A stretch of DNA of 64,000 nucleotides from Rheum nobile (taxonomy: Eukaryota > Streptophyta > Magnoliopsida > Caryophyllales > Polygonaceae). The stretch is from the NCBI GenBank assembly GCA_027886185.1, contig WOAB01000528.1:1116001-1180000 (forward strand). The letters are read 5' to 3'. Below, one piece after another: positions 57,040 through 64,000 of this stretch. The notes under the pieces were generated by a model that was not told the DNA's origin, made no database searches, and was given only the letters and a program-made list of their open reading frames with translations. Numbering within the stretch: position 1 is the first letter of the stretch; each line of letters begins with the position of its first letter. The translations under genes and the position numbers were made by a program.

Positions 57040-59739
57040 ATGGAAAACCTTACTAGAAAACTCTCTTTCAAATTCACCAGTCTTCGACGACAAGCGAATA
57101 ACCCCCATCAAAACCAAACAATCCTCGGAAACAACCACCATCCCCAAACACAACTCTCACCTAGAAGAAACCTTGCCATCCTCCTCCAAAAGCAGGATAC
57201 CAGAAATCCCAAAACCCCTAAAATCAAAAGTAAAAAGCAGAGAAAGAAACAAAAAAGCCAGACAAAATACTCTGAAAACCTAGAAATCGCCACCTTTTTC
57301 TGGCTTCTCCTCAAGTCACTCCCTCTAAAAGCCAAGGAAAAGCCCCCTCAATGGAACAGACGGCGCCCCATCCCCGGTCTAGAACGAAGGATGCGAAAGG
57401 CAGAGAAAAGGCACCCTGAAAAGGCCCCCTTTCAAGATCTGATGCTGCACAAGGAGAAACAAGTTCTGAATGTCAACCCTCTCCTCGATCCCCTCCCATG
57501 GTGTCCTATGGAGTCCCTTCCTAGCATGGCCGTCGAAGGAAAGGAATCTAGGGCTGACTCGCACAAGCTACAACCCTCCTCTAGACCCAGGTGTGAAATT
57601 CCAATTTATCCCTGCTATAACCTTATTCTTTACTGGTACATTAGCTATTATAAATACTGCAATCGAGCTACCGGGTTATGCATTCAATCTGTCCCCATCG
57701 TGCTCATTTACTCCTCTGATAAAAAGAGTAAGAATAGCTTAAGTTTACTTGCTTGTTGTTGTGATTGTCACTGGAATTCGGCTTACAACCTTAAGTGCTT
57801 AACCACTGCCCTGATGGAAAAAGGTAAGCAACCTTTCTCTATTGTTTTATGCTCTGAACCAAACACCCAAAGTGCCTCACAAGCACAAACACCAACAATT
57901 ACTCCTGTTGTTACCAACACTGATAGTATTCAATCCCAAAAGGACCCGAATATTGTCGAACAACTAGACAAAACCAAGCCAGTAAGTCCTAATCAGGATT
58001 CCGGAAGGAAAAATAATGAAAGTCAGGAAACCCTATTCTCCAAGCTAGCCAAAATCAGAGCTAAAGCTCAGAAGCAAAAGGAATTCACCCTTATGGGCTA
58101 TATGATTGGCAACCCTATAGAACTACCTAAGCTCTTTGCAAAACTAAAATCAGAGTGGAGATTCATGAAAGGTGATCTCACTTTCCATGACTGCCACTAT
58201 GGGTGGTTTGAAGCCATCTTCTCTAATCCCCTTGACCTTAAAAAAATCTGGGATGGCCGCCCTTACCATGTCTTTGGCCAACTCCTCCTTCTCAAACAAT
58301 GGTACTCGGGATTCAACCCCCAAACTGAGTCATATGCCCAACTAGACCTGTGGATTAGAATCCCCCAACTCCCAATTGAGCTATGTTCTATCGAAGCAAT
58401 AGGCCTAATCCTGGAGGAAAACAAAATTGGAACCCTAATCAAACTTGACCCATATGCTTCCAAAAGAAAATGGGCAAAATATGTGAGGATATGCACCAAC
58501 ATTGATTTCAGCATATCTATTGATAACTATGTCCTGATTCCTAATGCTAATGGCATTGAGGAAAACTTTAACATTTGGTTTGAGGATTGGCCCGAAGGGT
58601 GTGGGAATTGTGGTGACCCCCTACATCTTTTCAGTGCCTGCCCCCTAAGGAAATTTACACCCCCAAAACTCCAGATTTCTATCAAAAGATCAAACCCTAC
58701 CCCTCCTCCTAATGCTGAGGCAGAGAGCAGTGTGCTAAACAATGAGGCCGAATGGGTTAAAATATCATCCAAAAAAGACCAAAAGAAAGAAAATGAGGTC
58801 CCTACCAGTCATGGCAATAAACCTTATCTTGCTAAAAATGGAGGTGTCTCCATTGTTTATGAGGAATCCAACCATACCAAGACCAATCCTACATCCTCTT
58901 GTCTGAACATACAAAAAGAGAAAGGAAATCCCTCGACCACCATCCCTCAAACCAAACCTGTGGGTAGCAATGCAATTAAGGAAACCAATCCTATTCCTCC
59001 AGCCCCTGCTAATCTCCCTGACCCTGTGGGGATCACTGCTCAGTCTAAATCTCCCTCTGAGAAGAATATTAACTCCACAAAAGAGACTAACAACCCCACT
59101 GCCATGACCACTGATATCATGGATTGTCCAAACACCACAAAGACCACCTCTGAGATCCAAATTCCCACCCAAACTGCTTGCCCTCCTAGCTGCAACCAAG
59201 GTCCCACTACCACAAACAATCTGCCATCTCTTCATCTTGATGATTCTCCTCTCACCAAAACAAAGGACTGTAAATCTAACCTTACTCTGAAACCTTCCCC
59301 AAATGATGAAGGAATCTCAACTTTGATCACTCCCTATCCTGTTGAAGATGGCCTCTTGGTAACTGGTAATGATATGTTGTTGGATATCACAACTTCTGAG
59401 TTCAACATGGAGGAGGATGATCTCCTAGACGATCATGATCAATTCAGCCTAATTGATGAAAATAATGGTAAGCCTTTCACTGAGGCAGAGATAAATGAAC
59501 TCATCAACTCTGAAGCAGAAGAAGAGGGAGACTTTGAAGATCTCTATGAAGAGTCTTACCACTCAAGCAACTCTGTCAACACCAAGAATTCCAACTCTTC
59601 CATGATCAACAAGCTTGGGGTCCTCAAGGTCCAAAACTCAGCTATATCTAAATCCAGATCTAGCAAGAGGAAACTCCAAGATGGGGATGATGACACGGCT
59701 TCTTCCATGCTGATGGGAACCAAAAAACCCAAGTTCTAA
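57040..59739 (+). CDS. LINE ORF1 protein (DUF4283, zinc knuckle)
   Basis: The open frame runs from a non-ATG codon at 56995. The first ATG is at 57040, giving 899 residues, and a later in-frame ATG at 57814 is also possible because the first 250 residues are low-complexity and unlike known ORF1 proteins. DUF4283 covers roughly residues 348-490 (FTLMGYMIGNP, KGDLTFHDCHYGWFEAIF, WIRIPQLPIELCSIEAIG). A CCHC knuckle CGNCGDPLHLFSAC follows near 520. The long acidic, Ser/Thr/Pro-rich tail ends in KSRSSKRKLQDGDDD. ORF1 proteins of plant L1 elements bind element RNA. The reading frame is intact, unlike ORF2. Confidence 0.75.
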   Translation: MENLTRKLSFKFTSLRRQANNPHQNQTILGNNHHPQTQLSPRRNLAILLQKQDTRNPKTPKIKSKKQRKKQKSQTKYSENLEIATFFWLLLKSLPLKAKEKPPQWNRRRPIPGLERRMRKAEKRHPEKAPFQDLMLHKEKQVLNVNPLLDPLPWCPMESLPSMAVEGKESRADSHKLQPSSRPRCEIPIYPCYNLILYWYISYYKYCNRATGLCIQSVPIVLIYSSDKKSKNSLSLLACCCDCHWNSAYNLKCLTTALMEKGKQPFSIVLCSEPNTQSASQAQTPTITPVVTNTDSIQSQKDPNIVEQLDKTKPVSPNQDSGRKNNESQETLFSKLAKIRAKAQKQKEFTLMGYMIGNPIELPKLFAKLKSEWRFMKGDLTFHDCHYGWFEAIFSNPLDLKKIWDGRPYHVFGQLLLLKQWYSGFNPQTESYAQLDLWIRIPQLPIELCSIEAIGLILEENKIGTLIKLDPYASKRKWAKYVRICTNIDFSISIDNYVLIPNANGIEENFNIWFEDWPEGCGNCGDPLHLFSACPLRKFTPPKLQISIKRSNPTPPPNAEAESSVLNNEAEWVKISSKKDQKKENEVPTSHGNKPYLAKNGGVSIVYEESNHTKTNPTSSCLNIQKEKGNPSTTIPQTKPVGSNAIKETNPIPPAPANLPDPVGITAQSKSPSEKNINSTKETNNPTAMTTDIMDCPNTTKTTSEIQIPTQTACPPSCNQGPTTTNNLPSLHLDDSPLTKTKDCKSNLTLKPSPNDEGISTLITPYPVEDGLLVTGNDMLLDITTSEFNMEEDDLLDDHDQFSLIDENNGKPFTEAEINELINSEAEEEGDFEDLYEESYHSSNSVNTKNSNSSMINKLGVLKVQNSAISKSRSSKRKLQDGDDDTASSMLMGTKKPKF

Positions 59740-59755
59740 CTCCTCCTAGGTTTTT

Positions 59756-60370
59756 ATGATTAGATTGAGAAACACTCTTCTTTTGGCCACCAATGAAAGC
59801 CATAAACTTCCTCATTGGTGTGATGATTGTGCCCTTGCTAGGTACAAATCAGTGGGTTACCACCCCTGGAGTGTGTCTCCTTGTAATCATGTAGTTTCAA
59901 TTTCTGTGTTCAATTTCCATGTTGCTTCTTGTAAGGCTTTACCAAGCCAGTCAACCTATGCTTTTATGAAATTGCATGCTTGTTTGCTGTTTACTTGTGT
60001 GTTCAAACACCTTTACTATCTAATAGAATTCCATCCCGAATTTAAAAGCAAAATCCTTGACAAGGAAACAAACATAACCTCATTGGAGGTGACACTACCT
60101 TATAAATTCATATCCCCTAACAAACACCTTAACAATAAGAAAACCTATGATATTACCACTGATTTCATCTATACAAACTTTGACTGTGCAGGGCCAGATG
60201 TATACCAAACTGCTAACAACAAAAGAAAGGATGTAGACCACGACACCATTGAGACCAAGAGGAACAAAAGGAGCAACCCCAAGATTAAATCTCAAGGGCA
60301 AGTATGGGAGTCAATCACAACCCAAGAAATTAGAACCCACCTCAGAGATCAACAAAGCAAAAAGGAATAA
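59756..60370 (+). CDS. Unassigned 204-codon frame between LINE ORF1 and ORF2
   Basis: The frame starts with an ATG right after ORF1. I recognise no domain. The C-terminal part is basic (ETKRNKRSNPKIKSQGQV, ending in QQSKKE), similar in composition to ORF1 ends of other LINEs, so it may be a duplicated or shifted ORF1 tail, or a chance frame. It is not supported as an independent host gene. Confidence 0.3.
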   Translation: MIRLRNTLLLATNESHKLPHWCDDCALARYKSVGYHPWSVSPCNHVVSISVFNFHVASCKALPSQSTYAFMKLHACLLFTCVFKHLYYLIEFHPEFKSKILDKETNITSLEVTLPYKFISPNKHLNNKKTYDITTDFIYTNFDCAGPDVYQTANNKRKDVDHDTIETKRNKRSNPKIKSQGQVWESITTQEIRTHLRDQQSKKE

Positions 60371-60649
60371 AAAGGGAACTGTAAGAGCAACAAGGAGATA
60401 CATGAGGAAAAATTATGTAATACATGTAGGTAGTCGGAGTACTACATGTTTCTAGACACTACATTATACAATATATGTATGACAAAACCTTGCAAAAAAT
60501 AATAAAAACCTGGGAAATGGTCCATTGTGGAAAGAATAGAGACAAGCTTACATAAAATAGAACTTCTGTGGTGTATTACTTGCCATTTACCTATCTTCAA
60601 AGAGAGATCAACCACACTCACCTGTTGTTGGAACGATCCTTGCTTATTA

Positions 60650-60750
60650 CTTGGTAAATCTCACATTCTCAAGAACAAGATATACGTACAAGGCTTTCAA
60701 AGCCCACACCAAATTTTTGATAAAAATCTCACATTCTCAAGAGCAAGACC
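60650..60750 (+). repeat. Short direct duplication before LINE ORF2
   Basis: AAATCTCACATTCTCAAGAA (60656 onward) and AAATCTCACATTCTCAAGAG (60725 onward) repeat about 69 bp apart, just upstream of the ORF2 start. Confidence 0.75.
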
Positions 60751-60783
60751 AAATTTACTTGCAAAATATCTCCCTGGTTTTTT

Positions 60784-62028
60784 ATGAAGATCTGCCTCTG
60801 GAATTGCCGAGGAATCGGTCGTAAAAACCTTTGGACCGAGATTGAAGCACTGTGTAAGATCGAAAATATCCAAATCATGGCACTTGTTGAAACAAGGACC
60901 AACCAAGAACCAATGAAAAGTCTCTGGCTTAAAGCCGGGTTTGACACCATCCACTTTTCGCCTGCTATGGGGTTCTCTGGTGGACTATGCGTCATGTGGA
61001 AATCATATCAATTCTATAATGAAATTTGCGAACTAGCACATATCGATAAAAGATTTATAGCAATCAAATACAAAATCATTGATAAAAATTACTCTATCAT
61101 GATAATTTTCTCTTATGCACCACCAAAAGAGAATGAAAAAAATGAATTCTGGAACACACTCACTAACTTTATCTCCCAAACACACCTACCGTGCATCGTC
61201 ATTGGCGATCTCAATGAGATTGAGTCTCCTTTGGAAAAACAAGGTGGTAGTGGCAATATCTACTCAAAATTCGAAAGACTGCACAACTTTTGAAACAGTT
61301 GTGACCTCCTTAATATCCCCACTAAAGGAGGTGAATTCACCTGGCGCAAAAATCATACCGAAATTAACAATATTTATGAGAAATTAGACCGGATCCTTGT
61401 TCACGACCAAATCATACAATGGTTTCCTGGCATTTTCACCAAAAATCATGCTTTTACTTCATCAGATCACTGTTCTATCTCGATGGAGCTTGAAAATCCT
61501 AACCCTATAAAGGCACAACCTTTTAAATTCGAAAGAATGTGGACAACTAGGAAAGACTTCGAAAACTTAGTTAAACAAGCATGGCGAATTGAATCCCGAG
61601 GTTCTCACATGTTTAATATTGTCAAAAAAACTTTTGCTCTTAAAGTCTCTACTAAAAAGTGGAATAAAACCACATTTGGCAACATCTTCAATCAAATCAA
61701 AGAAACTGAATTGGAGCTCCTAGAGATCCAAAAAGAAATCATTTCTAACACAAATCAAACCTTAATTAACAAACAAAATAGACTTATCAACAAAAGGGAT
61801 TGTCTACTCTCCTTTCACAAAAAATATTGGAGTCAGAGAGCCAAAACCAAGCATATTAAATCTATTGACACAAACACAAACTATTTCCATCGCATCGCGA
61901 ATGGAAAAAGAAGCCGTAAAATCATACGTGAGATTAGAACTCAAGAAGGAACGATCATTATTGGTCTTGAAAATATTAGAAATGAAGTCTGCTCAGACTT
62001 CGAAAAAAGATTTAAAAAGGGAACAATT
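60784..62028 (+). pseudogene. LINE ORF2, endonuclease part, interrupted
   Basis: Starts at the ATG of MKICLWNCRGIG. The endonuclease has the first Asn in WNCRG, the Glu in VETRTN, YAPPKENEKNEFW, the Asp/Asn pair in IGDLNEIESP, then after a TGA at 61291-61293 (Trp expected) KGGEFTWRKN, LDRILVHD and the SSDHCS end with catalytic Asp and His. The frame resumes at 61294 and continues through a helical linker (WNKTTFGNIFNQIKETELELLEIQKE, NYFHRIANGKRSRKIIREI) until the LTR insertion at 62029. RT is not present in the window. The endonuclease would nick target DNA to prime reverse transcription. Confidence 0.88.
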
Positions 62029-62274
62029 TGTAATACCCCGTGAATTTTAAGGGTATTTTGAATTTTTTTCTTATGCCCGTTTTGCAAGACGGATTTAATT
62101 CAGAGAGTTTCGGACTTTCTGTAAAGGGTCTGAGCTCTGTAAAATTTTCCGAGCAATATATAATACAGTTGAGGTGTTTTTGGGGTTAATGTATCGTTAG
62201 TGTACGAATATATTTAACCCGGGTTTAAGGAAATTAACCCAAGTTGAGTTCGGATAAGAAGTGTGAGTTTTGGC

Positions 62275-62320
62275 CGTGGCCGCACCCGGCGCCAGGCGCC
62301 ACCGCACCCGCGGCAAGGCC
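62275..62320 (+). repeat. GC-rich motif cluster upstream of the LTR TATA box
   Basis: CCGCACCCGGCGCC and CCGCACCCGCGGCAAGG, the same words as at 62715-62760 and, on the opposite strand, in the LTR at 3554-6013. Confidence 0.8.
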
Positions 62321-62449
62321 AGAAAACAGAGCAAGTCGGTCGTCTTCCTCGCGCAAGTGGCTTGGGCAGTCTGTGGGCAGGCCAAGTGGGCTCCCAAGTG
62401 GCCTTTGCTTTGTCCCCTTGTCCCCTCAGATAGAGCTCGGATTTGAGGC

Positions 62450-62456
62450 TATAAAA
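62450..62456 (+). promoter_or_regulatory. LTR TATA box
   Basis: TATAAAA in GGCTATAAAAGGAGG, equivalent to the minus-strand TATA at 5513-5520. Confidence 0.7.
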
Positions 62457-62714
62457 GGAGGTGAAAACCGAAGCCAAGAGCTTCTTCTTCTTCCTCCTTT
62501 CCTCCTCTGTTTGCCTTTGTTTTTCTCCATTAAAGCCGAGCTTGTGAGCTTCGTGTGTGGGAGATTTCGAGTGTCTCTTGAGTTGAGAAGGTACTCTTGA
62601 GTGTTGTTGAAGCTTTGAAGTGTTTGGAGATCAAACCATAGACGAATCGAAGGGAAACAAATCAATTTGGGTAAGCAAAACTCCATTGTTGCTGTCGCGA
62701 GCTGGCCACTGTTC

Positions 62715-62760
62715 GACCACCGCACCCAGCGCCAGGCCTCCACCGCACCCGCGGCAAGGC
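62715..62760 (+). repeat. GC-rich motif cluster downstream of the LTR TATA box
   Basis: CCGCACCCAGCGCCAGG and CCGCACCCGCGGCAAGG. The upstream cluster is repeated about 440 bp later, inside the predicted transcript. Confidence 0.8.
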
Positions 62761-64000
62761 TGTCCGAAGTGTGTGTTTTGTGGTTTGGCTTTGGGCTTGG
62801 CTCGTTTCCTTTGATTTCTTCTTGTATTCTTTTAGATTCATATATAAGTGTATTGAATCTAACTTAGGGTCTTGTTCTGGGCCATTTCTTAGGGATTTAA
62901 TATCCAAGATCTGCTCTAGTTTCAGATCCAGGAACTAGACGTTGCTCTGCTTGGTTCGAACTTGTCGGATCTAAGGCAAGTGGTGGTTCGCTCTTGCTCA
63001 TCATTCCATATTTCGATTATTTATCAATAGTTTTGTTGTTAAATAATTTGGGATGGTTGTTAATTATGTTGGAAATTGTTTGATAACGTTATGTGATTAA
63101 AGACTGATATTATACTAGGTTGTATATTCTGCTAGAACCGACGCTAGTATATTATAGATTTGTTGTGCAGGTGAAGGCCGTAAGGGTCTTTGATGTGATT
63201 TATTGTGTGTGTGTTTAGATTATTAAATCTAGGGTGATAGTTGTGCAGGTTGGGCCGTGATGGTCCTGTGTGTGGTTGTTGTGTGTTTAAACTATTAGTT
63301 AGCATGAGTATTCATAGGAACGACTGGATCCGTGAGTTCCATGTGCGTTTCTTTATAACTGTTAAGGGCAGCTGAGACCCATGCGATAGTAAGAGGTTTG
63401 AATCCTGGGAGGTCCATTCTTCGATGAGATGTTAGAGGTTTGGATCCTGCGAGTTCCATTCCGAGTCCTGCGTGACAGGAGGTTAGGTTAAAAGCTTATA
63501 ACGTGATGTGTGTGTGTGGTCATTTAATTCGGATAAGTGCTTGAGGGCACCTAATTAATGTTTGGCGAGTAGTGCAGCTAGGCGCTAGTACAGCTAGGAA
63601 AAACTCGTCTTAGTGGTAGATCGCTCGAATGCGATACTTGTGTGATGTGGTTATGTGTGTTTGTTTGAGTTTTCCAACATTTGTCATGTTTCCGATAAGG
63701 CTCAATTTCTTTGGAGTCTTCTTTTGGGATTGATTGCTGTGAGACTTGATCTCCAGAATCTTCTCTTGTGCATACCTCTTGTTTATTTCAGTAGGAGTAT
63801 GATGGTTGACTATCGTTACCGGTTGTTATTCGAGAAGCGATGAGTCTAACCTAATATGACTGCTTCGAACCACTATGCTTTGTACCCTTGCTAGTCTATT
63901 CATTTAGACTAACCAACCGTAATTTTCCTTGCATGGTTGGCTGGTGTCATCCGTTCGATTCGGCACATCAGGTGTGTTGAAGATCAGTGAAGGCTAGAAG

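Larger units (their letters stand above)
56900..62028 (+). mobile_element. L1-type LINE, interrupted by an LTR
   Basis: It has ORF1 with a DUF4283 domain and a zinc knuckle, then a spacer of about 1 kb, then ORF2 with an apurinic-type endonuclease and the start of the region before RT. The body is cut at 62028 by the LTR that begins TGTAATACCCC; RT, RNase H and tail should lie beyond the window. The 5' boundary is uncertain. Confidence 0.85.
62029..64000 (+). mobile_element. Gypsy-type LTR inserted in the LINE, cut by the window edge
   Basis: Starts TGTAATACCCCGTG. The five bases before it are CAATT, the likely target site. It shares its layout with 3554-6013 (opposite strand) and 13160-15639: a TTTAATTCAGAGAGTTT-like block near the start, a GC-rich cluster, a TATA box, a second GC-rich cluster, then the AGGCAAGTGGTGGTTCGCTC-type word and CTGGTGTCATCCGTTCGATT near the edge. 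The primer site and body lie beyond the window. Confidence 0.87.

Overview
This window is nuclear DNA of a flowering plant, most likely a eudicot. The evidence is one intron-rich gene for a plant-type mitochondrial methyltransferase-like protein, surrounded by plant-type LTR retrotransposons (Ty3/gypsy and Ty1/copia), L1-type LINEs, a Helitron, MITEs and a TRIM element. I see no bacterial operons, rRNA, convincing tRNA gene or CRISPR array. Most open frames in the window belong to transposons or are chance frames.

Layout. 1-6013: minus-strand gypsy-type LTR material (an LTR fragment cut by the window edge, about 1.8 kb of non-coding internal DNA, and an intact 2.46 kb LTR), inserted into the integrase of an older minus-strand gypsy element. 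6014-about 11690: that older element, broken and internally deleted (integrase, RNase H, RT, gag, leader with a 0.5 kb tandem duplication, PBS, LTR). 11691-13159 plus 22631-about 23640: a plus-strand gypsy relic (gag, protease, PPT, LTR start) split by a complete, younger gypsy-type element at 13160-22625 (TSD ATCTA, LTRs of about 2.5 kb, intact gag, dead pol). 24151-24977: a minus-strand retroposon with target-site duplication. 25311-25508: a foldback MITE in front of the gene.

25892-33058: the only convincing host gene. It has 11 exons that join into 332 codons with every phase consistent. It resembles the complex I assembly factor NDUFAF5 (Arabidopsis At1g22800 type). One intron uses a GC donor, and its introns carry a copia fragment and a very short poly-A retroposon.

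33059-45864: AT-rich intergenic DNA with a foldback, a decayed Helitron (helicase fragments, 3' end, three candidate 5' ends), a TIR element, a TRIM, a hAT-type MITE, a Stowaway-like MITE, a minisatellite, a truncated LINE and a second TRIM-like copy. 45870-54007: a complete copia element on the minus strand (902-bp LTRs, TSD ACACG), inactivated by several point lesions and carrying a 1.5 kb solo-LTR-like insertion in its leader. 54850-55573: a further copia remnant. About 56900-62028: an L1-type LINE (ORF1, ORF2 endonuclease), interrupted at 62029 by another large gypsy-type LTR that runs off the window.

No new cellular system is evident. The most unusual signals are: (i) GC-rich hairpin-forming motif clusters on both sides of the TATA box in three related large LTRs, with different motif sequences; (ii) a gypsy copy with near-identical LTRs but a reverse transcriptase lacking both catalytic aspartates, which implies mobilisation in trans; (iii) a GC-AG intron in the host gene. 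All comparisons were made by eye, and no alignment or database search was run.
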